A stretch of DNA of 33,793 nucleotides, taken from positions 1-33,793 of the forward strand of contig CALDNT010000097.1 in NCBI GenBank assembly GCA_937915145.1. Reading direction: 5' to 3'. Both the position numbers and the translations under genes were made by a program. The notes below the pieces were generated by a model that was not told where the DNA came from, did not search any database, and saw only the letters and a program-made list of their open reading frames with translations. Positions 7,376 through 14,904 of the stretch are shown here, piece by piece. The stretch comes from an uncultured Reyranella sp. GTDB lineage: Bacteria > Pseudomonadota > Alphaproteobacteria > Reyranellales > Reyranellaceae. Numbering within the stretch: the stretch's first letter is position 1; each line of letters starts with the position of its first letter.

Positions 7376-8695
7376 ATGATCGCTCCAATTGTCCGCTTTG
7401 CGCCGAGCCCCACAGGCTTGCTGCATGTCGGCAACATTCGTGCTGCGCTGTTCAATTGGCTGTTTACCAAACGCCACGGCGGCACGTTCATTCTGCGCCT
7501 GGACGACACCGACCGAAGCCGCAGCAAGTCGGAGTTCGAGGTGGCGATCGAGCGCGATCTCCTGTGGCTCGGCCTCGACTGGGCTCGCAAGGAAAGACAG
7601 TCCGACCGAATCGGACACTACGACGCGGCGCGCGAAGCGCTCATAGCCACCGGACGCCTCTATCCCTGCTACGAGACACCTCAGGAACTCGACTTCCGGC
7701 GCAAGCGCCTGCTCGCGCAGGGGCGGCCGCCGGTCTACGACCGCGCCGCGCTCAAGTTGTCGGATGCCGATCGTACGCGTCTTGAAAGCGAGGGCCGCCG
7801 GCCGTACTGGCGCTTCAAGCTCGCGTCGGAAGAAGTGCGCTGGGACGATCTGGTGCGCGGGCCGCAGCACATCGATGAGGCAAGCCAGAGCGATCCGGTG
7901 CTGGTCCGCGACGACGGCACCTATCTCTACAGCTTCACGTCGGTGGTCGACGATATCGCCTTCGGTATCACGCATGTGATCCGCGGCGAGGATCACGTCA
8001 CGAATTCAGGCGCGCAGATCCAGATGTTCCAGGCGCTGGGTGCCAATGCGCCGGTCTTCGCGCATCTGCCGTTGCTGGTCGACGCGACGGGCGGCGGCCT
8101 GAGCAAGCGCGCAGGTTCCCTGGCGGTCGCCGATCTCCGGGAACGCAGCATCGAGGCGCTCGCCGTTTGCGCGCTTCTGGCGCGGCTCGGCACGGCCGAT
8201 CCGGTGGAGCCGGTGGCCGCGCTCGACACGCTTGTGGAGACGATCGATTTCGCCCGCGTTGGACGCGCCGCCGCGCGCTTCTCGGAGGAGGAACTGGCGC
8301 AGTTGAACGCGCGGACCCTGCATATCCTGCCCTACGAAGCCGTACGCGCACGCCTCGCACAAGATCCGGGCGAGGCCTTCTGGCTCGCGGTGCGCGGCAA
8401 CCTGGTGACGCTCGCCGATGCCGCGGGTTGGGCCGACGTCGTGCGCGGCCCGATCGAACCCGCGATCGAAGACGCTACTTTTCTGACCGACGCCGCGACC
8501 AAGCTGCCGCCGGAGCCATGGGACGACACGACATGGAAAGCATTTACGTCGACGCTGGGCCGCAAGGGCCGCGCGCTGTTCCATCCGCTCAGGCTTGCGC
8601 TCACCGCGCGCGAGACCGGCCCGGAGATGGCGAAGCTGTTGCCGCTGATCGGGCGGGCGAAGGCCGAGGCGCGCCTCAGGGGCCAGAGGGCATAA
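7376..8695 (+). CDS. gltX: Glutamyl-tRNA synthetase
   Basis: This 439-residue class I aminoacyl-tRNA synthetase charges glutamate onto tRNA. The N terminus has RFAPSPTGLLHVGN, with the HIGH-type motif at 17-20, then the ILRLDDTDRSRS substrate motif, and the second class I signature is GGLSKRAGS around residue 240-247. The C-terminal anticodon-binding region is compact. The sequence around the second motif departs from the common KLSKRHGA form, as is seen in one of the two GluRS types carried by many alphaproteobacteria. Whether it charges tRNA-Glu, tRNA-Gln or both cannot be read here. The last 20 bases overlap the convergent GDT1-family gene. Confidence 0.92.
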   Translation: MIAPIVRFAPSPTGLLHVGNIRAALFNWLFTKRHGGTFILRLDDTDRSRSKSEFEVAIERDLLWLGLDWARKERQSDRIGHYDAAREALIATGRLYPCYETPQELDFRRKRLLAQGRPPVYDRAALKLSDADRTRLESEGRRPYWRFKLASEEVRWDDLVRGPQHIDEASQSDPVLVRDDGTYLYSFTSVVDDIAFGITHVIRGEDHVTNSGAQIQMFQALGANAPVFAHLPLLVDATGGGLSKRAGSLAVADLRERSIEALAVCALLARLGTADPVEPVAALDTLVETIDFARVGRAAARFSEEELAQLNARTLHILPYEAVRARLAQDPGEAFWLAVRGNLVTLADAAGWADVVRGPIEPAIEDATFLTDAATKLPPEPWDDTTWKAFTSTLGRKGRALFHPLRLALTARETGPEMAKLLPLIGRAKAEARLRGQRA

Positions 8696-9242
8696 AGATC
8701 GCGGCGATCCCCAGTGCCGCGAACAGGCTTGCAGCGATCAGGCGCACGACCTTGAGCGGCAATCGCTTGGCGATGGCGTCGCCGAACAGCACCACCGGTG
8801 CGTTGGCCAGCATCATGCCGAGTGTCGTGCCAGCGGTGACCAGGATCAGCGAATTGAACCGGGCGGCCAGCGCCACGGTGGCGATCTGGGTCTTGTCGCC
8901 GATCTCGACGATGAAGAAGGCGACCAGCGTGGCAAGAAAAGCGCCGGCCCGGCGCGCGGTCTGCGGACCCTCATCGGCCTTGTCGGGGATCAGGCACCAC
9001 GCCGCCATGCCAAGGAACGCCGCGACCAGGATCCAGCGCATCGTTTCTGCACCGACCCAGCCGGCGACGGCGGCGCCTGCCCAGGCGGCCAACGCATGGT
9101 TGGCCAGGGTGGCGATCAGGATGCCGAGGATGATCGGCACCGGTTTGCGATAACGTGCCGCCAGCACCAGGGCTAGAAGTTGAGTCTTGTCGCCGATCTC
9201 GGCCACGGCAACGACGGCGGTCGAGGTGAAAAACGCTTCCAT
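8676..9242 (-). CDS. GDT1/TMEM165-family transporter (UPF0016)
   Basis: The 188-residue membrane protein has the two diagnostic E-x-G-D-K-T motifs, at 15-20 and 113-118, each inside a hydrophobic helix, giving an inverted-repeat layout with about six membrane segments. Family members move Mn2+ or Ca2+ against cations, and bacterial relatives such as MneA export manganese. Its role here is probably cation homeostasis at the inner membrane. The ATG at 9242 starts the family-typical MEAFFTSTAVVAVAEIGDKT. A strong AAGGAG lies further upstream but has no start codon at a suitable distance. It is transcribed divergently from cysS and convergently with gltX, which it overlaps by 20 bases. Confidence 0.85.
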   Translation of the reverse strand: MEAFFTSTAVVAVAEIGDKTQLLALVLAARYRKPVPIILGILIATLANHALAAWAGAAVAGWVGAETMRWILVAAFLGMAAWCLIPDKADEGPQTARRAGAFLATLVAFFIVEIGDKTQIATVALAARFNSLILVTAGTTLGMMLANAPVVLFGDAIAKRLPLKVVRLIAASLFAALGIAAIFMPSGP

Positions 9243-9395
9243 TGGCGGCCATTTGCACGACAAGAACGCTTCGGATAAACTGAAAAAATGTCGCTCCTTC
9301 CGTTCCCCGGCGCATATAGCGCGCGATGTAAGTAAATCCCCCGCCCAGCCAGGGCGTCCGGATTTCGTATACGTTTGATCGGGGAGAAGGGGACC

Positions 9396-10727
<1,332 letters not shown>

Positions 10728-10730
10728 TCT

Positions 10731-10770
10731 TGTCATCCTGAGCGAAGCGAAGGATCCTTCGGCTTCGCCG
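10731..10770. repeat. Intergenic repeat with inverted arms (possible bidirectional terminator)
   Basis: The segment starts TGTCATCCTGAGCGAAGCGA, which matches a short element seen between genes in many bacterial genomes. GCGAAGC at 10742-10748 pairs with GCTTCGC at 10762-10768 around the 12-base palindrome GAAGGATCCTTC (10749-10760), so a hairpin can form on either strand. It sits between the convergent cysS and ABM-domain genes, a position suited to a bidirectional terminator. Only one copy is present in this window. Confidence 0.6.
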
Positions 10771-10784
10771 CACGATGATACGGA

Positions 10785-11093
10785 TCACGTGTTGGGCATC
10801 TTTCGCTCAGGCCCGAGTTCGTAGCACTTCACCATGACGGACTTGGGCCGGAGGTCGCGCAGCGCCTTCAGGAATGCCGCCATGTGCGGCGTGGCGAAAT
10901 GATCTTTCAGCGCCTGCTCGTCCTTCCACCATTCGCGCACCCGCATCAGGTCGGGTTCGAGCAGGTCGAAGGCGTAGTCGTAGCCGGCGCAGCCGGGTTC
11001 GGCACGCGACGCCTCGATCATCGGCCGTGCGACGGTGCGGACCTGCTCGGCCTGTGCCGGGTCGAAGCGGGCATCTGCAAGAACGATCAACAT
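10785..11093 (-). CDS. Antibiotic biosynthesis monooxygenase (ABM)-domain protein
   Basis: The 102-residue protein fits the dimeric alpha+beta ABM/YgiN fold: an N-terminal strand MLIVLADARF, a helix region, then GCAGYDYAFDLLEPD and MRVREWWKDEQALKDHFATPHM, which is the family-typical core with the W-x-x-x-x-A-x-x-x-H pattern. Members include quinol monooxygenases and proteins that handle small reactive metabolites; the substrate here is unknown. A GGGAG ribosome binding site precedes the ATG at 11093. It starts 11 bases after the thioesterase stop, so the two genes form an operon. Confidence 0.85.
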   Translation of the reverse strand: MLIVLADARFDPAQAEQVRTVARPMIEASRAEPGCAGYDYAFDLLEPDLMRVREWWKDEQALKDHFATPHMAAFLKALRDLRPKSVMVKCYELGPERKMPNT

Positions 11094-11104
11094 GGCGGGC
11101 TCCC

Positions 11105-11878
11105 TCAACGCTTCTCGAAGATGACGCTCTGCACGGCGCGGCCGAAATAACCTTTGATATCGGCCAGGCGTGCGGCGGCGATGCCGACAGAGTCCGGCCC
11201 GACCCAGGTTTCGGCGTCGAGCAGTATCCACTCGCCGACGGGCTCGCGGCCGAGGCTGACAGTGAGGTCGGCATTGATGAACGTCCAGTCGCTCATGCTG
11301 AACACCGACGACGTGCCGTTGCAGAAATCGGCGGCGATGGCGGCGCGCATCAGCGGCGAGATCGCGCTCTCGGCGACGATCGGCCGCGTCGCCTGATACC
11401 AGACGGCGGCCGGCCCCGGGACGCGGAAACTACCCTTCGCCAGGCGCATCTCGATCCCCTTGAGAAACGGCGTTTCGGTGGCGAAGAAGTCGGGTGGGCT
11501 GCAGAGGTCCGGAAACGGAAGCTCGACCGCCGGTCCGCTGGCGATCGCCGGCACCTCGCGGGGATCGGTGCGGATGCGTAGTGCGCTCGCGCGTACGACC
11601 TCCACGCCATCTGCCAGCAGGCGTACCGAGACGAGCTGGATCTTGCGGCCTTCGCGGACAACCTCGGTCTCGACGGCGAGCGGCGCTACCGGCACCGGTC
11701 GCATCAGGTCGACGGTGAGCCGGGCCACGCGCATCGGGACGGGCGACGGCAACCTCTCCACCGCCCAGCAGATCAATGACGAAGGGGCGGCGCCATGTTG
11801 CAGTCTGGCGTCCCATGGACCGCCTGCGGACGCGCTGGTCTCGGCGGTGGCACCTTTGACGCGATAGATCGCTTCCAT
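11105..11878 (-). CDS. Acyl-CoA thioesterase family protein (TesB/4HBT-like)
   Basis: This 257-residue protein looks like a double hot-dog acyl-CoA thioesterase: GGPWDARLQHGAAPSSLICWAVE resembles the first hot-dog helix with its conserved HGG/A turn, RLTVDLMRPVP is the typical strand after it, and the C-terminal hot-dog contains WTFINADLTVSLGREPVGEWILLDAETW. It should release free acids from CoA thioesters in the cytoplasm; chain-length preference cannot be told. It is the first gene of a two-gene operon with the ABM protein and is divergent from the ArsR cassette, sharing the 125-base region between them. The start ATG at 11878 gives a natural N terminus. Confidence 0.85.
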   Translation of the reverse strand: MEAIYRVKGATAETSASAGGPWDARLQHGAAPSSLICWAVERLPSPVPMRVARLTVDLMRPVPVAPLAVETEVVREGRKIQLVSVRLLADGVEVVRASALRIRTDPREVPAIASGPAVELPFPDLCSPPDFFATETPFLKGIEMRLAKGSFRVPGPAAVWYQATRPIVAESAISPLMRAAIAADFCNGTSSVFSMSDWTFINADLTVSLGREPVGEWILLDAETWVGPDSVGIAAARLADIKGYFGRAVQSVIFEKR

Positions 11879-11966
11879 TCACTCAACTCCATGCCTGCCC
11901 GGTCGGCGCGCTTTCATAGGTATCGCCCGGATATCCTGCAATTGCGATGACGCGGCGGGTAATGGC

Positions 11967-11995
11967 TTGACGGTCTGATTTGTATTTAACATAAT
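11967..11995 (+). promoter_or_regulatory. Sigma-70-type promoter of the ArsR cassette
   Basis: TTGACG at 11967-11972 and CATAAT at 11990-11995 are separated by exactly 17 bases, close to the consensus -35 and -10 elements. Transcription should begin near 12001-12003, directly at the ATG at 12004, implying a leaderless first gene. Confidence 0.65.
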
Positions 11996-12003
11996 AGTTA
12001 AAT
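11984..12003. promoter_or_regulatory. Perfect palindromic operator upstream of the ArsR-family gene
   Basis: ATTTAAC at 11984-11990 and GTTAAAT at 11997-12003 are perfect inverted 7-base arms around ATAATA. The site is AT-rich in a GC-rich region, covers the -10 hexamer and touches the start codon. This is a normal place for autorepression by an ArsR/SmtB-type dimer. Binding by the protein encoded next to it is inferred. Confidence 0.7.
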
Positions 12004-12360
12004 ATGGATCAGCTATCCCAAACCTTCGCGGCCCTGGCCGACCCCACCCGCCGCGCCATCCTGGCGCGCCTTGCCGCGGGAGCGGCCACCGTTGGCGACA
12101 TCGCCGAGCCGTTCGACATATCGCTGCCCGCGGTGTCGCGGCATCTGAAAGTGCTGACAGAGGCAGGTCTGATCGAGCGGCACACTGAAGCGCAGTGGCG
12201 GCGTTGTGAGCTTCGCGGTGAGGGAATGCGGGCGGCCGCCGACTGGATCGAGTTTTACCGGCAGTTCTGGGAGAACCAGCTCGACCGGCTGGACGACTTC
12301 CTCAAGCGCACCGCACCCGAAACCACGAAAGGAAAGAGCCGTGCCCGACACAAGCCTTGA
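12004..12360 (+). CDS. ArsR-family winged-helix regulator
   Basis: The 118-residue protein has the ArsR-type winged helix: ALADPTRRAILARLA at the start, VGDIAEPFDISLPAVSRHLKV as helix-turn-helix (about residues 32-58), and the wing GLIERHTEAQWRRCEL. The usual metal-binding Cys residues (ELCVCDL) are absent, so it is unlikely to sense metals; it belongs to the group often paired with SRPBCC proteins. It probably represses its own operon by binding the palindrome at 11984-12003. No ribosome binding site precedes the ATG, fitting a leaderless message. The 3' end overlaps the SRPBCC gene by 20 bases. Confidence 0.88.
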   Translation: MDQLSQTFAALADPTRRAILARLAAGAATVGDIAEPFDISLPAVSRHLKVLTEAGLIERHTEAQWRRCELRGEGMRAAADWIEFYRQFWENQLDRLDDFLKRTAPETTKGKSRARHKP

Positions 12361-12808
12361 TGCCAACGCGCTTCGCATCACGCGCACCTTCGACGCCACG
12401 CGCGAGCGCGTGTTCGACGCCTGGGCGAAACAGGATCATTTCGTCCAGTGGATGTGCCCGCCCGGTGTGGAGATAACGGTCTGCGAGATCGACGTGCAGC
12501 CGGGCGGCGCTTGGCGCGTCGGCGCCCGCCACGACAGCGGTCGGGTCTTCGCTTCGTCAGGCAAGTATGTCGAGGTCAAGCGGCCCGAGCGTCTGGTCTT
12601 CACCTGGGCGCATCATGCCGATGGCGACTTTGCCAGGCCGCGTGGTCACGAGACGACGGTGCGCATCGAGTTGCGCGCGGTGGGCGACAAGACCGAGTTG
12701 ACCCTGATCCATGGGCCGTTTGCCGACACGCCCGGCATGGACGACCACAATGCCGGCTGGACCGGCTCGTTCGACAAGCTCGCGGCTTTTCTCAGGAGGG
12801 CAGCATGA
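12341..12808 (+). CDS. SRPBCC (AHSA1-type) family protein
   Basis: This 155-residue protein matches the AHSA1-like START/SRPBCC fold: ITRTFDATRERVFDAWAKQDHFVQWMCP at the N terminus, WRVGARHDSGR and KYVEVKRPERLVFTWAH in the middle, and GWTGSFDKLAAFL at the end. The fold has a hydrophobic ligand pocket; the ligand is unknown. The start is a GTG at 12341 with AAAGGAAAG just upstream. It overlaps the ArsR gene by 20 bases and ends in an ATGA overlap with the DUF899 gene. ArsR-SRPBCC pairs are widespread, and the SRPBCC protein may hold the signal molecule for the regulator or act on it. Confidence 0.88.
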   Translation: MPDTSLDANALRITRTFDATRERVFDAWAKQDHFVQWMCPPGVEITVCEIDVQPGGAWRVGARHDSGRVFASSGKYVEVKRPERLVFTWAHHADGDFARPRGHETTVRIELRAVGDKTELTLIHGPFADTPGMDDHNAGWTGSFDKLAAFLRRAA

Positions 12809-13500
12809 CCATCTCACGCATCGTTTCCCACGAGGAGTGGCTCCTCGCCCGCAAGGCCTTTCTCGTGAAGGAGAAGGCCTTCACCAAGGCCCGCGAAGAC
12901 CTGGCGCGCGAGCGGCGCGAGTTGCCGTGGGTGCGAATCGACAAGGCCTATTCCTTCGATGGACGCGAAGGCCGGCTTGCCCTGGCTGACCTCTTCGGCG
13001 GTATGAGCCAGCTCGTCGTCTATCACTTCATGCTCGGTCCCGACTGGAAGGAGGGCTGCCCGAGCTGTTCCTTCTGGGCCGACAATTACAACGGCGTCGA
13101 CGTCCATCTCGCCCATCGCGATACGGCACTCGTCGCGGTTTCGCGGGCACCCCTGGACAGGATCGAGGCCTATCGGAAGCGCATGGACTGGAGCTTCCGC
13201 TGGGTATCGTCGGCCGCCAGCGATTTCAATTTCGATTTCGCCGTGTCGTTCCCGCCGGAGAAGGGCGACGACCCCAACTACAATTTCGGCACCGTCAAGT
13301 TCGGTGGCGAGGAGGCTCCGGGCTTCAGTGCGTTCCGGCGCGGTGACGATGGCGCGATCTATCGCACCTATTCGACCTATGGGCGCGGTCTCGACGCCAT
13401 CAACGGCACCTACCAGATGCTCGACCTGACATCGAAGGGCCGCGATGAAAGTGGTTTGCCCTGGCCGATGGCCTGGGTACGCCGCCACGACCAGTACTGA
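12805..13500 (+). CDS. DUF899-family thioredoxin-like protein
   Basis: The protein has 231 residues. The conserved DUF899 features are visible: REDLARERRELPWVRI near the N terminus, the LADLFGG-x-SQLVVYHFM strand, the EGCPSCSFWADNYNG motif with Cys85 and Cys88, and a C-terminal YSTYGRGLDAINGTYQMLDL stretch. The fold is thioredoxin-like and the CPSC pair suggests redox activity, but the biochemical role of the family is not defined. The ATG at 12805 follows CAGGAGGG and forms an ATGA overlap with the SRPBCC gene, indicating translational coupling. A small unrecognised gene follows 15 bases later. Confidence 0.88.
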   Translation: MTISRIVSHEEWLLARKAFLVKEKAFTKAREDLARERRELPWVRIDKAYSFDGREGRLALADLFGGMSQLVVYHFMLGPDWKEGCPSCSFWADNYNGVDVHLAHRDTALVAVSRAPLDRIEAYRKRMDWSFRWVSSAASDFNFDFAVSFPPEKGDDPNYNFGTVKFGGEEAPGFSAFRRGDDGAIYRTYSTYGRGLDAINGTYQMLDLTSKGRDESGLPWPMAWVRRHDQY

Positions 13501-13515
13501 TCCAGGAGAGAGCCG

Positions 13516-13689
13516 ATGGCGGAGATCGGTATCCTCGGTCTTCGTTGGCATTTCACGGACGATCGCAATCTCGTTGGTGATAATGTGACTGCGGAGGACT
13601 TGTTCCTTGCGCAGATCTGCGTCTACTTTTTCGAAGTTCCCGAGTTCAGGGCGACGGATCCTCAGTTCAAGCCGCGGTTGGCGGCTTAG
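13516..13689 (+). CDS. Small hypothetical protein
   Basis: This 57-codon reading frame begins at an ATG preceded by CAGGAGAG at normal spacing (13502-13509), 15 bases after the DUF899 stop and 11 bases before the DUF427 start. The predicted product is acidic to neutral, with an aromatic patch ICVYFFEVPEF and the N terminus MAEIGILGLRWHF. No family was recognised, and no signal peptide or strong membrane segment is visible. Its spacing within the operon and its ribosome binding site argue for a real gene; it could also be the remnant of a longer one. Confidence 0.5.
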   Translation: MAEIGILGLRWHFTDDRNLVGDNVTAEDLFLAQICVYFFEVPEFRATDPQFKPRLAA

Positions 13690-13700
13690 GAGCGGGCGGC

Positions 13701-13982
13701 ATGAAGGCAGTCTGGCACGGTCAGGTGATCGCGGAGAGCGACCGAACTCTCGAGGTCGGCGGCTATCGCTACTTTCCGCGCGATTCAGTTCGCATGGATT
13801 TGCTGCGGATGGCACCCAAGAGCGCCAGTGACCTCGAATGCCCCCACGGTGTGCAATTTTACGATGTCACCGACGGAGTGGCAGCCAGCAAACGCGCAGC
13901 GTGGTCCTACGAGGAACCGCAGCCCAAGATGAAACCGGTCGATCACTGGATGGGCTTCTGGGAAGACGTCGAAATCGGCTAG
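13701..13982 (+). CDS. DUF427-family protein
   Basis: The 93-residue protein is a DUF427 single-domain member: VWHGQVIAESDRTLEVGGYRYFP is the family N terminus with the W-x-G-xx-hA pattern, followed by LECPHGV-x-FYDV and a Trp-rich C-terminal WSYEEPQP-x-MKPVDHWMGFW. It is small and cytoplasmic, with no known catalytic activity. GGAG lies close to the ATG at 13701. It closes the ArsR-SRPBCC-DUF899 run, and a hairpin at 13997-14022 follows. Function can only be guessed from neighbours: possibly part of a response to a reactive small molecule. Confidence 0.85.
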   Translation: MKAVWHGQVIAESDRTLEVGGYRYFPRDSVRMDLLRMAPKSASDLECPHGVQFYDVTDGVAASKRAAWSYEEPQPKMKPVDHWMGFWEDVEIG

Positions 13983-13996
13983 GGTCTTTCCGACGC

Positions 13997-14022
13997 CGCT
14001 ATGGCCACTGGCGGACATAGCG
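13997..14022. terminator. Possible hairpin between convergent genes
   Basis: CGCTATG at 13997-14003 pairs with CATAGCG at 14016-14022, with a further GCC/GGC pairing inside. The hairpin lies just after the DUF427 stop and before the convergent exported orphan. There is no clear T tract, so terminator function is uncertain. Confidence 0.3.
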
Positions 14023-14072
14023 CCGACCCGCTGACGGGGGAGGAAAGCGATTCTGATCCAGCCCGAAAGACT

Positions 14073-14672
14073 CTAGCGGGCTGCGGCGATCGCGGTGATC
14101 ATCAGCGGAGTCGTCATGCCGATTACCACGTCGCCGACCTTGATCTTCTTCAGCATGTCCTGCTTGGCGATCGAGGTCGCGGAATAGGTGCGAACAGCGC
14201 CACCGCGACCGTCGATCACCGAAACCGTGTTGTTCGCCAGATCGACAGCGACCACGGTGAGCGTGAACCGTCCGGTTTCGATATCGAGCTGATTTGGCTT
14301 GGGGCTCATCTGGTCCTGGCGCGCTTCCCGCGAACCCGGACCTTTCTGGCGCAGGTTCAGCATGGTCACGACTTCAGTATAGGTCACGTTGGCCAGGGAA
14401 CCGTCGTCAATGGCGGCGAGGTTCGGTACGCCTGCGGCGACCGGCAGGAGCAGCAACCGGCCGGTGGGGAGGGTGAAGGCGACGGTACGGGTGTCGGGGT
14501 CAATCGTCTCGACCGTTACGCGGGCAGTCACGGTGTCGTTGAACGATACGCCCTCGCGCGGCACCGCCTGTATCTGTGCCGTAGCCTGCCGCTCGGGCAG
14601 ACCGATGCCTACCGCCAGCACCGCTGCAAATGTGGAAAAGCTCGCAGTCCACTTGATCGAACGGATAGTCAT
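14073..14672 (-). CDS. Hypothetical exported protein
   Basis: The 199-residue protein was not recognised. The N terminus MTIRSIKWTASFSTFAAVLAVGIG followed by ATAQ looks like a Sec signal peptide, so a periplasmic location is likely. The mature part reads as beta-rich: repeated strands such as VTARVTVETIDPDTRTVAFTL and FTLTVVAVDLANNTVSVIDG suggest two small beta domains of similar layout. The frame is open five codons further upstream from a GTG at 14687; the ATG at 14672 is preferred because GTGAGG lies before it and the signal peptide starts there. No cysteine is present in the mature part. It stands alone, convergent with DUF427 and divergent from ccr. Confidence 0.7.
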   Translation of the reverse strand: MTIRSIKWTASFSTFAAVLAVGIGLPERQATAQIQAVPREGVSFNDTVTARVTVETIDPDTRTVAFTLPTGRLLLLPVAAGVPNLAAIDDGSLANVTYTEVVTMLNLRQKGPGSREARQDQMSPKPNQLDIETGRFTLTVVAVDLANNTVSVIDGRGGAVRTYSATSIAKQDMLKKIKVGDVVIGMTTPLMITAIAAAR

Positions 14673-14842
14673 CGGCGTGTACCTCACAAAACCCTACCGC
14701 GCCGGACAATAGCGATCCGAAGCGGGCACGCAACACCGAACGCCGAGCCGGATTCATGCGAAATATACCCCACAATATGGAATTTCCGCCGGCGGCGGGT
14801 AATTTTATTGTTTTCCCCCTGCGTCATTCGTTCCGATTCGTA

Positions 14843-14874
14843 TTTTGTGCATTGCACTCTCGCTGTTGCAGCAA
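14843..14874. promoter_or_regulatory. TGC-rich palindromes upstream of ccr
   Basis: GTGCATTGCAC (14847-14857) has perfect 5-base arms around one base. Nine bases on, TTGCAGCAA (14866-14874) has perfect 4-base arms. The 9-mer TTTTGTGCA (14843-14851) recurs in the etfB leader at 22243-22251. TGC-rich palindromes recall the sites reported for PhaR-type regulators of polyhydroxybutyrate genes. The rest of 14673-14904 shows only a ribosome binding site (CAGGAGG) before ccr. Confidence 0.45.
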
Positions 14875-14904
14875 TAGTTTCGCTGCATCGCAGGAGGCTT
14901 TGCC

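Noticed and set aside
9243-9395. Possible manganese (yybP-ykoY) riboswitch before the GDT1-family gene
   Set aside because: The family is often controlled this way, but I could not find the conserved core of that riboswitch on the minus strand.
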